A stretch of 64,000 bases of DNA from positions 22,754-86,753 of the forward strand of contig JAXLQK010000026.1 in assembly GCA_046331665.1 (NCBI GenBank), in the 5' to 3' direction. The position numbers and the translations under genes were made by a program. Below the pieces are notes generated by a model. The model ran no database searches. It had not been told where the DNA came from and saw nothing but the letters and a program-made list of their open reading frames with translations. Below, one piece after another: positions 26,986 through 36,411 of this stretch. The DNA is from CAWBAT01 sp046331665 (GTDB taxonomy: Bacteria > Acidobacteriota > Terriglobia > Versatilivoradales > Versatilivoraceae). Position 1 is the first letter of the stretch; each line of letters opens with the position of its first letter.

Positions 26986-28257
26986 ATGCCAGTGAATGTC
27001 AATACGCTCTCCGGAAGTGCTCTCCAACTTACCGACCCTGAGGTTTCCGCCGCTGTTCTGGCCGAAACCAGACGCCAGGCCTCGACGCTCGAATTGATTG
27101 CTTCGGAAAATTTTGTCAGTGAGGCGGTGCTTGAGGCTATGGGTAGCGTGTTTACCAACAAATATGCCGAAGGGTATCCCGGAAAGCGCTACTACGGGGG
27201 ATGCGAATTCAGCGACGTAGTCGAGAGTTTGGCGCTGCAACGGGTCAAGCAGCTCTTTGGAGCCTATCACGCCAACGTCCAGCCCCACTCGGGAACTCAA
27301 GCCAATGTTGCCACTTACATGACGGTGCTTTCTCCCGGCGACACCATCCTGGGCATGAACCTTTCGCACGGCGGCCATCTGACTCACGGTCACCCCTTGA
27401 ATTTTTCCGGAAAGATGTATCGCGTCATCCCCTACGGGGTTCAACGAGAGACCGAGACTATTGATTATGATGGCCTGGAAAAACTGGCCCAGGAACATCA
27501 GCCCAAGCTCATCGTTGTCGGAGCCAGCGCCTACCCACGAGTGATTGATTTTGAAAGAATCGCCGGCATTGCCTCTTCGGTCAAATCCTTGGTCATGGCC
27601 GACATGGCTCACATCGCTGGCCTAGTGGCGGTTGGTGAGCACCCGAGCCCTATTCCCCATTGTGATTTTGTCACCAGCACGACCCACAAAACTCTGCGCG
27701 GACCTCGGGGAGGAATGATTCTGTGCAAGGAGCCGTTTGCCAAAGAGCTCGACAAACTGGTATTTCCCGGGACCCAAGGGGGTCCCTTGGTACACATCAT
27801 CGCGGCCAAGGCAGTTTGTTTTCAAGAAGCCCTGCAGCCGGAATATAAAGCGTACATCCAGCAGGTGGTTAAGAATGCCAAAGTTTTGGCTTCGACCATC
27901 AGGAATCGAGGGTATCGAATTGTTTCGGGAGGTACCGATAACCACTTGATGCTGGTGGATGTCTTTTCAAAAGGAATCACGGGGAAGCAGGCTGAGAAAT
28001 CTCTGGAAAACGCGGGGATTACCGTGAACAAGAACACCATTCCTTATGATACGAATTCACCCATGGTAACCAGCGGAATTCGTTTAGGCACTCCGGCGTT
28101 GACAACACGTGGAATGAAAGAAACGGAAATGATTCAGATTGGAGAGTTCATTGCAGACGTGCTTGATAATATTGAGAATGATTCTCTCCATATCCAAATA
28201 AAAACCAAAGTGGTGGAGTTGACACAGAAATTCCCACTCTATCCCTCAAGGACTTAA
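26986..28257 (+). CDS. glyA: Serine hydroxymethyltransferase
   Basis: PLP enzyme interconverting serine and glycine with transfer of a one-carbon unit to tetrahydrofolate, which feeds the purine genes later in the window. The 423 residues include LIASENFVSEAVLEAMGS, NKYAEGYPGKRYYGGCE, the PLP-lysine segment TSTTHKTLRGPRGG and NTIPYDTNSPMVTSGIRLGTPA. Length is normal. The ATG at 26986 has AAGGAC upstream. It stands as a single gene behind its own candidate promoter. Confidence 0.97.
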   Translation: MPVNVNTLSGSALQLTDPEVSAAVLAETRRQASTLELIASENFVSEAVLEAMGSVFTNKYAEGYPGKRYYGGCEFSDVVESLALQRVKQLFGAYHANVQPHSGTQANVATYMTVLSPGDTILGMNLSHGGHLTHGHPLNFSGKMYRVIPYGVQRETETIDYDGLEKLAQEHQPKLIVVGASAYPRVIDFERIAGIASSVKSLVMADMAHIAGLVAVGEHPSPIPHCDFVTSTTHKTLRGPRGGMILCKEPFAKELDKLVFPGTQGGPLVHIIAAKAVCFQEALQPEYKAYIQQVVKNAKVLASTIRNRGYRIVSGGTDNHLMLVDVFSKGITGKQAEKSLENAGITVNKNTIPYDTNSPMVTSGIRLGTPALTTRGMKETEMIQIGEFIADVLDNIENDSLHIQIKTKVVELTQKFPLYPSRT

Positions 28258-28688
28258 TGTCCGGATTCATTGAGCAGAAGATTTCCGAATTTCGGTAGAG
28301 TTGACAACCCGGTTTCCGATTTATTGCCGGAATGCAAAAACCCCTCACCTTCCCCACCATTTTCTTAAGGCACACGGTATCAGAAGTTTGAGCTCCCCAC
28401 GAAAATTATTGAAGGGTTCTCAGAAACCGGGACCCTCTTCTGGAAACCTGAAATATTTTATTAATTTTCAATAACTTATAATAAAAGCAAACCTTTAAGG
28501 CAATATAAGTATCTATTACAATGGAGTATGAAGTGCATATCAAAGGGTGGTTGGTTTGGAGTGACGGAATTGAAAAAGAAACAGAATTCTCTGGTTTTCG
28601 AATTTCATTATCTCTTTAGGTGTTTTTTGTTCTGAACAGCCTGGGTCTCGGGTAGAAGCAAAAGAAAGGGGAAACGAAGGGGATTAAA
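28258..28688. other. 431-base AT-rich non-coding region
   Basis: No credible gene or RNA was recognised between glyA and the zinc-ribbon gene. Bases of about 28440-28530 are much richer in A and T than the surroundings. They contain an exact TATAAT (28477-28482) that could be the -10 box for the downstream small gene; no good -35 box precedes it. A weak hairpin around 28411-28440 has imperfect pairing. Confidence 0.4.
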
Positions 28689-28991
28689 ATGACTATCAAA
28701 TCGTGGCGAAATCTTAGCAAGGATTTTCAGCCCGGCGTAAAACGTTCGCTGGACAATCGGATTGTGTTCTGCGCCAACTGCGAAGCAAACCGAAGCTTGA
28801 CTGTGAATTCGACGGGCACATTAACCTGTTCGAGTTGCGGGTCGGAGAGCTGGATGTATATTTCCGCCCCTCTCACGGCCAATTTCAAAGAATACAATGA
28901 GAAGAAGGCGCAGGAACAAATTGCTGTCGACCGCTATCTCCACAAACTGGAACATGACACTTTCTTTACTCCCAATGGAGCACCGGTCTGA
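28689..28991 (+). CDS. Small zinc-ribbon protein
   Basis: 100 residues, unrecognised beyond the ribbon. Four cysteines in two CxxC knuckles (C28/C31 in FCANC, C47/C50 in TCSSC) are 16 residues apart and would hold one zinc. A charged helical tail (FKEYNEKKAQEQIAVDRYLHK in part) follows. The ATG at 28689 has GGGGAAACGAAGGGG-like purines upstream. It is monocistronic, followed by a strong terminator. DNA, RNA or protein binding are all possible. Confidence 0.7.
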   Translation: MTIKSWRNLSKDFQPGVKRSLDNRIVFCANCEANRSLTVNSTGTLTCSSCGSESWMYISAPLTANFKEYNEKKAQEQIAVDRYLHKLEHDTFFTPNGAPV

Positions 28992-29061
28992 TTTGAGGCA
29001 AGATGATGATCCAGCCCCATTTTATTGATTTTTGACTTTTCTCCTCTCCTCCTTGTCATAT

Positions 29062-29106
29062 GGGGGAAGGGACGGCTTCGGTGGCCTTCCTTTCCCCCGT
29101 TTTTTT
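29062..29106 (+). terminator. Intrinsic terminator after the zinc-ribbon gene
   Basis: A GC-rich hairpin at 29062-29098 pairs GGGGGAA with TTTCCCCC at its base and GGC/GCC near the apex around TTCG. It is followed directly by seven T at 29100-29106. This fits a Rho-independent terminator on the plus strand, placed just before the convergent def gene. Confidence 0.82.
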
Positions 29107-29108
29107 GT

Positions 29109-29651
29109 TCAGTCCTCTTCATGCCTTTTCCAAAATTTTCCAAATTCCTTCAGAAAACAAAGTGAGTCGAGATTACGCATCCGTTCAAGAAAGACCTTGC
29201 CGATTAGGTGATCATATTCATGTTGGATGACCCGGGCCTGCAATCCAGACGCTTTGAATTCCTGAATCTTCCCTTCCCGATCATGGGCCTGAACACGGAT
29301 TTCCTGATAGCGTGGGACAATCCCTCTGAGGTCTGGGATACTCAGGCATCCCTCCCAATCGTCTCCCAGCCGTTCTGAATTCCAGGTGACGGCGGGATTG
29401 ATCAAAACCGTCAGCGGCGTCGGTTTCTGCTTGGACTTTTCAGGAAATTCCAGGCCTTCGATGACGATGATCTGAAGAGACTCGTGAACCTGGGGGGCAG
29501 CCAATCCAATCCCTTCATATTCCCTCATGGTATCAATCATGTTATCTATCAAATGTTGGATTTGACTGCCGGCGATTTCGCTGACCGGTACCGGTTTGGC
29601 AATCTCTCTTAGTACCGGATGACCCAGTTTGGCAACTTTCAAGAGGGACAT
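29109..29651 (-). CDS. def: Peptide deformylase
   Basis: Removes the formyl group from nascent N-terminal methionine. The 180 residues hold all three motifs: motif 1 GIGLAAPQ (residues 47-54), motif 2 EGCLSIP (100-106) with the metal Cys, and motif 3 HEYDHL (144-149) with the two metal His and catalytic Glu. The C-terminal helix is present (RMRNLDSLCFLKEF). fmt is not adjacent. It faces the terminator of the zinc-ribbon gene. Confidence 0.97.
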   Translation of the reverse strand: MSLLKVAKLGHPVLREIAKPVPVSEIAGSQIQHLIDNMIDTMREYEGIGLAAPQVHESLQIIVIEGLEFPEKSKQKPTPLTVLINPAVTWNSERLGDDWEGCLSIPDLRGIVPRYQEIRVQAHDREGKIQEFKASGLQARVIQHEYDHLIGKVFLERMRNLDSLCFLKEFGKFWKRHEED

Positions 29652-29845
29652 TGGTTATTCTCCATCGATGAACAACTTTCCTTGAATCGATTGAAAGGTA
29701 GTATCTTGTTGAATAACACCGGAGCCGTAAGGCCAGATCCGCCCCGGATTTGATAACACAGGGGGTATGATTTCTCAGAGGGGAGTGGAATGCAGGCTCA
29801 TCGATTTTCTCAAAAAATCCTCGTGCAATAAGTTCCCCCATCTCT

Positions 29846-29909
29846 CCAGAATTGTAGCAAGTTTGCCAGAGAATAAGCGCCACAATTCTGGAAAGAGGAC
29901 TCTGGCGCT
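29846..29909. repeat. Three overlapping inverted repeats ahead of the GDPD pseudogene
   Basis: Perfect pairs are CCAGAATTGT (29846-29855) with ACAATTCTGG (29882-29891); GCCAGAG (29865-29871) with CTCTGGC (29900-29906); and AGCGCCA (29876-29882) with TGGCGCT (29903-29909). The first cannot form together with the other two, so the sequence could switch between alternative folds in RNA. It lies in the 304-base region between def and the disrupted phosphodiesterase, which otherwise shows no gene. An attenuator, leader RNA or binding site are all possible. Confidence 0.55.
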
Positions 29910-29955
29910 TCCATCGCCCCTGGAAGAAGACAAGCCAGGAGGGTCCAAAAATCCC

Positions 29956-30648
29956 ATGAATCCCCTAGTCGTCGGGCACCGCGGAGCACCCGCCTACGCC
30001 TTGGAGAATACTTTGGCGTCTTTCCAACAAGCAGTCGCCATGGGGGCGGATATGCTGGAATTGGATGTCCGCGAGTCTCGCGACGGCAAATTCCTTGTCA
30101 TTCATGATCGCGATCTCAGGAGAATCTCTCGCATGGAAGGACATCGTTGACAAACCGACTCTCAAGTCCTGAGGTCAAGAGAGCTGAATGACAAACAACA
30201 CCTCCTCCTGCTGGAAGAGGTCTTTGAAAGTCTCCTCCTTCCATCGGGATGATGGTGGAACTCGGGGCAGTGCGCGATTATCGGAAAGTGGCGACCTTCT
30301 TAAATGCGCGTGCCACTGAACGGCCCCGTCCTCTTGACCTCCTTTGACCTGAGTCTGATTCAAAGAATTCGCAGGACACCCCCACGCTGCCGCTCGGGGT
30401 CGTCTCCAGTTCCGTGTCGAACCTGGTCAAAGCCCGTCGGATGGGAATTCAAGCTGAAGACCGTTGTATTGATTTTTCAGGTTCTGAATCCAAACACCCT
30501 GGAAGAGATTCGACGTCATCACCGGAACATTTTTGCCTGGACGGTCGATCGCGCGGAAGACCTTCGAAGAGTCGTGCAACTGGGGGTCGATGGGGTCATC
30601 TCCAACAAGCCCGACGAAGTCCGCAGGGTCCTGGCTGAATTTGGATAA
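29956..30648 (+). pseudogene. Disrupted glycerophosphodiester phosphodiesterase
   Basis: The N-terminal part from the ATG at 29956 reads as GDPD: VVGHRGAPAYALENTLASF, MLELDVRESRDG and VIHDRDLRR contain the family His-Arg, Glu, Asp and His. The frame then stops at 30150. Remnants continue in other frames: LLLLEEVFE near 30205, VELGAVRDYRKV near 30255, LLTSFDLSLIQRI at 30340, VSNLVKARRMGIQAEDRC at 30410, and a normal C-terminus (IFAWTVDRAEDLRRVVQLGVDGVISNKPDEV as short segments) to 30648. At least three frame changes and some internal loss are needed. It is probably inactive. Confidence 0.85.
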
Positions 30649-30915
30649 GCCCCGGTGGAGGGGAACTTTGCCCCTGCCATGCGCTCGCGTTCTATGCTAT
30701 AGTTTGCCGTTGCAGTGTGTCAGACAGTTGGATTGACGGATAAACGTAATCTTCCCATGAACTCACCGTGGGTTCTTTCGCACAGAATTTCGATTCCAGG
30801 GCTGAGAAGCTTTCCCTTCCCCTCAACCTGCTCATCCCAACGCTCTTGAATTGAAACATTTGGAGAAGCCGAAGGTTTTTTCAGGCGTTGAGCAAATTCA
30901 CTTTGGAGGATTTTC

Positions 30916-32478
30916 ATGAAACGTCGAATGCTCCCTATTTTGTTGTTGCTGGGCTTGACAGGATGTCTCGCCTCTTCGATGCTGGCCCAGGGGACCTCCT
31001 CTCAAGCTCCCTCGGTCATCATGATCAAGGCGGTGGAACGCACGGTCAGCACAGTGAGTTACCGTGCCAAAAGCGGCGAGACCAAGATTGACTTCAAAGG
31101 GACACCGTATCTTCCGGATGCCAAAGGGGAGGCAAAAGTTGGAACCAAAGAGGGGAATATATCCATTGAGGCGGAATTCGAGAAGATGAAGCCGGCCTCC
31201 AGTTTCGGAAATGTTTATCTGACCTATGTCTTGTGGGCAATCACTCCCGAAGGGCGTGCCAACAACCTCGGCGAATTGCAGTTGGACGGGAACAAAGGAA
31301 AGATGGTCGTAAGCACTCGCCTGCAGTCCTTTGGACTGATTGTTACCGCCGAACCCTATTTCGCGGTTTCTTACCCGAGCGAGCTCGTCGTCCTGGAAAA
31401 CATCATCCGCAAAGACACAAAAGGGAAAGTCGAAGAGGTAGATGCTCGGGTGGAGTTATTCAAGCGGGGCCAATATGATGATTTGCACCTCCCCGCGCTA
31501 ACGATGGATCCCAAGGTGCCATTGGAATATTACGAGGCGGAGAACGCCCTTCGCATTGCCAATTCTCAGCAAGCACCAAAGTATGCGCCCGATTCCTTCC
31601 AAAAGGCCCAAAGATCACTGGCTCAAGCTCAGGACTACATTAAACGAAAACAGAACAAAAAATCGATCATCATGGTTTCAAGGGAAGCTGTGCAAACGGC
31701 CGAGGATTCGCGCACCATCACTGCAAAACGAATTCAGGAAGAGATAGCTGCCAACGAAAAGAAGGCCGCCGCAGATCGTGAAGCCAAAGCCAAGGCGGAA
31801 GCCGAAGCCGCCGAGGCGAGCAAGCGTGCGGAGGCCGAAGCCCGAAGAGTGGCGGAACAGCAGCGCATGGAAGCGGAATTGAAGGCTGCCCGAGAGGCGA
31901 CCGCAAAAGCACAGGCTGAAGCTGCCCAGCAGGCAGCCTTGCTCCAGGAACAAAAAGCCAAGGAAGAGGCTGCCAAAGCTCGCCGGGCCGAGGAAAGCGC
32001 CAAAGAAGCTGCTTTGAAAGCGGAACGCGATAAACAGGCCTTGAGGGCCCAACTGCTTGAGCAATTCAATCGGATCCTCGAGACCCGAGACACCCCGCGA
32101 GGCTTGGTTGTCACAATGGGGGATGTGCTGTTCGATACCGGGAAATATGACTTGCGACCGGCCGCTCGGGAACGGCTGGCCAAGCTCTCGGGCATTGTCC
32201 TCGCCCATCCCGGTCTGAGGCTGGAAATTGAGGGTTATACCGACAGCACGGGAAGCGATGATTTTAACCAAAAGCTTTCCGAACAGCGGGCAGAAACGGT
32301 CAGAGACTACCTGGTGACCCAAGGCCTATCCTCCACGGCCTTAACGGCAAAGGGCTTTGGTAAAGCGATGCCTGTTGCCAGCAATCAGACCGCGGAAGGC
32401 CGTCAAAAGAACCGTCGCGTTGAAATGATTGTTTCCGGCGAAGTCATCGGAACAAAGATCGGCGATACAAGCCATTAG
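30916..32478 (+). CDS. OmpA-family outer-membrane lipoprotein with long coiled coil
   Basis: 520 residues. The signal peptide ends in a lipobox (LGLTGCLAS), so the protein is probably lipid-anchored. Residues of about 30-210 form an unknown beta-rich domain. Residues of about 215-390 are a long Ala/Glu/Lys-rich helix with coiled-coil periodicity. The C-terminal OmpA domain (about 400-510) has MGDVLFDTGKYDLRPAARERL, IEGYTDSTGSDDFNQKLSE and GFGKAMPVASNQTAEGRQKNRRVEM in short segments, which bind peptidoglycan. It is 24 bases ahead of the mscS-type gene and probably cotranscribed. Confidence 0.88.
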   Translation: MKRRMLPILLLLGLTGCLASSMLAQGTSSQAPSVIMIKAVERTVSTVSYRAKSGETKIDFKGTPYLPDAKGEAKVGTKEGNISIEAEFEKMKPASSFGNVYLTYVLWAITPEGRANNLGELQLDGNKGKMVVSTRLQSFGLIVTAEPYFAVSYPSELVVLENIIRKDTKGKVEEVDARVELFKRGQYDDLHLPALTMDPKVPLEYYEAENALRIANSQQAPKYAPDSFQKAQRSLAQAQDYIKRKQNKKSIIMVSREAVQTAEDSRTITAKRIQEEIAANEKKAAADREAKAKAEAEAAEASKRAEAEARRVAEQQRMEAELKAAREATAKAQAEAAQQAALLQEQKAKEEAAKARRAEESAKEAALKAERDKQALRAQLLEQFNRILETRDTPRGLVVTMGDVLFDTGKYDLRPAARERLAKLSGIVLAHPGLRLEIEGYTDSTGSDDFNQKLSEQRAETVRDYLVTQGLSSTALTAKGFGKAMPVASNQTAEGRQKNRRVEMIVSGEVIGTKIGDTSH

Positions 32479-32502
32479 GTTAAAGGTATCGGGAATTTGG
32501 CG

Positions 32503-34221
32503 ATGTTCAGAATTCGCTTCTCTCCTTGGGTAATTCTCTTCCTGCTGGTGTGGGCTTCACCTGGGCTGACCCAGTCGATTCTCATGGAAGGATCGACTGG
32601 AAGCTCAGCCCCCAAGGAATCCTACCCCCCCGACCCCTTGGGACGGCAGACCCCGCGGGGCACGGTGTTAGGCTTCATCAAAAATGCTCAAGCCGGCGAT
32701 TATCACGTCGCCCAGGAATACTTGCAGTTGGCGGGGCTCAAGGGAAAGCTGCAAGGGGAAGAACTCGCAAGTCAGCTTCAAGTGCTGATCGATCGAACGT
32801 TTCAGGGTCGAATCAGCGAGATTAGCGAGAATCCCATGGGGGCCCTGGATGACGACCAGGATCCGAATCGTGAGGTGGCCGGAGTCTTTCGGATCAACGG
32901 GACCGAAGTTAATCTTGAGTTAGTCCGTATCCGCCACGACAATTTTGGACTGATCTGGCTCATCTCACGAAATACGCTGCAACGAGTTCCAGCTCTTTAC
33001 GATCAAGTGGGATTGCCCGGAATTGAAAGGATTTTGCCGGTTTTCCTGGTCCAGCGGCAGATCTTCGGCGCAACCCTCTGGCAATGGATCGCCTGGCTGC
33101 TTTCCTTTCCGCTTGCCCTGGGCATATCGTGGCTTCTCGTTCGCGCGGTTGACCCTTTCCGGAGACTCCTTCGAGGCAAGAAGTCATCCCCATCACTCGA
33201 AGGCACGCAAAAGCCCTTCCGTCTTCCCACCCAGGTCTTCCTGACTTTGGTGATCCACGGGATTGCAGTCCGCTTAATAGCAGTCCCGATGCTTTACCGT
33301 TACTATTATTTCCGTTTTCTCAAGATTTTCCTGATTTTCGCCATCGGCTGGCTGGCTTGGGTCATCATTGATCGCGTGTTCATCCGAATCCGGGAGCGCG
33401 CCGGAAACCGAATGTCCGAAGCGGCCGCCTCGGAATCTCTTCTGGTTCTCGGGCGAAGAATCGTCCGGGCCTGTTTAATAATCGTTGTGTTCCTCGCCAT
33501 CCTCCCCTTGTTAGGCATCAATCCAATGACTGCCATTGCCGGCCTTGGGATTGGCGGATTGGTGGTAGCCCTGGCTGCCCAGAAAACCCTGGAAAATCTG
33601 TTTGGGGGAGTTTCACTTCTCATGGATCGGGTTATTCGGGTCGGAGACGTCTGCAAGATTGGAGATCAAGTCGGAAAAGTCGAAGATATTGGATTACGTT
33701 CGATTCGCATTCGAACCGTGGCCCAGACCGAACTCTCCGTTCCGAATGGAGCCCTGGCGCAAATTCAATTCGAAAACCTGACTCGAAGAAGCAAGATCAA
33801 TCTCACGACTTCTCTGGGACTCCGTTATGAGACCAGTGCCGAACAGTTGCGTCGAGTTCTCACCGATACCCAGCGATTGCTGGAATTGCATCCTCGGGTG
33901 GAGACGGGAACCTCACGAGTGCGTTTTGCCCGCTTTGGCCCGTCGGCTCTCGAATTGGAACTCTTCGCCTATATTACGACCGCGGATGTTCCCGAATTCA
34001 TGTCCATTCGCGAAGACCTCCTGCTCCGAATCATGGATATCGTGCTCGCCTCCGGGACGGGATTCGCCTTCCCCTCCAATACGGTTTATCTCTCTGAAGA
34101 CAAAGGCATCGCCTCAGAGAAGGCTGAAGCCATCCGGCAGCGAGTGGAGGAATGGAGGCAGAAACAAGAGCCTGTCTCTCAGGATCCGACCTTTGGGCAG
34201 TTAAAGAATTCAGGGAATTAG
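32503..34221 (+). CDS. MscS-family mechanosensitive channel with N-terminal periplasmic domain
   Basis: 572 residues from the ATG at 32503 (the frame opens at a TTG two codons earlier). A signal peptide (VILFLLVWASPGLTQ) is followed by a soluble region to about residue 165, then four to five membrane spans. The pore and beta domain are typical: GINPMTAIAGLGIGGLVVALAAQKTLENLFGG, then SLLMDRVIRVGDVCKIG and VEDIGLRSIRIRT. The C-terminal alpha-beta domain is intact. It forms a pair with the OmpA lipoprotein, suggesting an envelope-stress unit (inference). Confidence 0.92.
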   Translation: MFRIRFSPWVILFLLVWASPGLTQSILMEGSTGSSAPKESYPPDPLGRQTPRGTVLGFIKNAQAGDYHVAQEYLQLAGLKGKLQGEELASQLQVLIDRTFQGRISEISENPMGALDDDQDPNREVAGVFRINGTEVNLELVRIRHDNFGLIWLISRNTLQRVPALYDQVGLPGIERILPVFLVQRQIFGATLWQWIAWLLSFPLALGISWLLVRAVDPFRRLLRGKKSSPSLEGTQKPFRLPTQVFLTLVIHGIAVRLIAVPMLYRYYYFRFLKIFLIFAIGWLAWVIIDRVFIRIRERAGNRMSEAAASESLLVLGRRIVRACLIIVVFLAILPLLGINPMTAIAGLGIGGLVVALAAQKTLENLFGGVSLLMDRVIRVGDVCKIGDQVGKVEDIGLRSIRIRTVAQTELSVPNGALAQIQFENLTRRSKINLTTSLGLRYETSAEQLRRVLTDTQRLLELHPRVETGTSRVRFARFGPSALELELFAYITTADVPEFMSIREDLLLRIMDIVLASGTGFAFPSNTVYLSEDKGIASEKAEAIRQRVEEWRQKQEPVSQDPTFGQLKNSGN

Positions 34222-34224
34222 AGT

Positions 34225-36367
34225 TTGGCTGTCCCGGAGCCCCTTGGCAACTCTGGCCCCTCGGAACCCATGTCCTCGACTTGTCGCGAACTTCTCCTCA
34301 ACCAGTTTTCCCCCACCGACCGTGAAGACCAGCATTTAAATCGTCTGGTTACGCTCGTTGACCAATTAATTCACTCCCGCACGCTCGGGGAGACTCTGGA
34401 CCATTTCGTCGGCATTCAGGAGTGGACCCGGGTGTCGGATACCACTCTCCCCTTGCCCGTCCAAGGCGCAACTCCATGGCCGGAAGTATCTGACAAGCTC
34501 TTTCGGCGTTTTAGTGTTTTCGTCCTAGTGCTGGAAAACTCCCAGGAGCTTAGTGATCAAGTTCGGCAACAGATCTCGATCATCCTTAAAGGAACCCGGG
34601 CCATTCATTTGTTTGCGGAGACGGGCCTGCCCAGCGATCGGGGACTGTTTGCTGAGGCGTCTGAACGTTTGCTTCGAAAGACGCTTCCCACGCCGCGAGA
34701 CACCGAAGATCTGTCCAAAGTCCTGAGTCGTTTATTTCCGACCTCAAAAGAAGCAGAGCGGTTCGGACTTGTCCCGTCTGAGCTTCATCGAACGTTTCGT
34801 CAAGGTCATCTCAGGCGATCAACCGGCGGAGTTTTGGAGCCCGTTGCAGGAGGCGCTGTATGAAGCCCTATGCCTGTTGGCCGCCCGGGTTCAGGCCCTC
34901 GGGCTTTCCGAGAAGATACGTGCTCGAAGCCCGCATCACCCTGTACGCCAGAACCCGTTTTTCCGTCTGTCGCGAACCGTTGACGCCATTTTGTTTTCCC
35001 TGCAAAACCAGGGGGACTTTGGCTTTCTGCTTCCCGTCTGGCAGAACACGTTGGCCGATTGCAGAAAGGAATTGGAAGCAATCAACCAGAAACTTGAGAC
35101 CGCGGGCGTCAACCTGGATCTCGTCTATTCGGTGGACGTGTTGCATCAGAGCCTTGAACGGATGGAAGCGATCATCGAAGTATTGTCGCAACCCTCCGGA
35201 CTGCCAAAGATTCGGGCCGTCAAAGACCTCCTCTCCCTAGTCATCAAAGGCCGCCTGGCAGACCGAAGTCTCATGGAACTGGGGAGTAATGGAATGCGGT
35301 TGCTCGCGACAAAGATCGTGGAGCAAGCCGGAAAGACAGGGGAGCACTACATAACGGTCACCCGCAGGGACTATTCCGCTATGTGGAAGGCCGGCCTCGG
35401 AGGTGGCGTGCTCACAGCCGTAACAGCCGCCTTGAAACTACCTATCACACACTCAGGTTTTCCACCCTTTTTGGAGGGCATGCTGGCCGGAATGAACTAC
35501 GCGTTCAGCTTCATTTTAATTCAGAGCTTTCATTTTGTTTTGGCCACGAAGCAACCCTCGATGACCGCCGCCGCGTTTGCCGGAATCATCAAAAAGCATC
35601 AAGGGGTTTCGCGATTGAATGAGCTTGTGACCTACATTGCCAGAATTTGTCGTTCCCAACTGGCTGCGGCGATGGCTAATGTCACTGCAGTGACTGTCAT
35701 TTGCACCCTTTTCGCCCTGATCTGGAAGACAGGGAAGGGAGCTCCGTATTTGTCGACTGAGGAAGCCGATCACTTGTTTCATTCGCTCAGCCCTTTCGTC
35801 AGTGGAACGATTTTTTATGCCGCCTTGACAGGCGTGATCCTTTGGTTCTCCAGCATTGTGGGCGGGTGGATTGACAACTGGGCGATTTATCGTCAGCTCC
35901 CGCAGGCATTGGCAGAGCACCCGCTGGGAATGGTGTGGGGAAAGGAGCGATTGGAAAAGGCGGCCCGTATCCTGGCTCCCAATGTGGCCGCTTGGGGTGG
36001 GAGTATTGCCTTGGGATTCATGATGGGGATGACTCCACCCCTGGGCCGATTCTTCGGAATTCCGCTCGATGTGCGCCACGTCACTCTGACGACGGGCACC
36101 TGGGCGCTCGCGGCGGCTTCTTTAGGAAGAGACTGGTACGCGAAAGGTTGGTTTCTTGAAGCGCTGCTGGGAATCGGAGTGATCTTTGTTCTGAATCTGA
36201 CCGTGAGCTTCTCAATTGCATTATTAGTCGCCTTAAGGGCATATGACATCCCGGCCAAAGAGCATTTGCAACTTCTCAAGCAAGTTTTCCAACGTCTTCT
36301 CAGGACGCCTCGCGAATTTCTCCTCCCACCGAAAAGATCAACCAACGCAAGAACATCGAGTCATTGA
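34225..36367 (+). pseudogene. COG4389 ('site-specific recombinase') membrane protein, one frameshift
   Basis: Two overlapping frames encode one protein. The first (from a TTG at 34225 or ATG at 34270) runs to 34863 and the second continues to 36367; the homologous text passes from LFPTSKEAERFG into SRLSFIERFVKVISGDQ near 34760-34775, a change of one base. Together they give about 710 residues. The C-terminal half has several membrane spans and the family segments GLGGGVLTAVTAALK, LAGMNYAFSF and LATKQPSMTAAAFAG. The recombinase name comes from a Neisseria homologue and is doubtful for a membrane protein. It starts four bases after the mscS-type gene. Confidence 0.78.
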
Positions 36368-36411
36368 CCTTCCCTATCCGTGGCGGCCCGACAGGCCATC
36401 CTGCCAGAGCA

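Noticed and set aside
31678..32322. Minus-strand frame opposite the OmpA coiled coil
   Set aside because: Produced by the Ala/Glu/Lys-rich repeat codons of the coiled coil; not a gene.
34769..36367. Second COG4389 frame as an independent gene
   Set aside because: It begins inside the conserved sequence of the upstream frame and has no ribosome site; the two frames complete each other.
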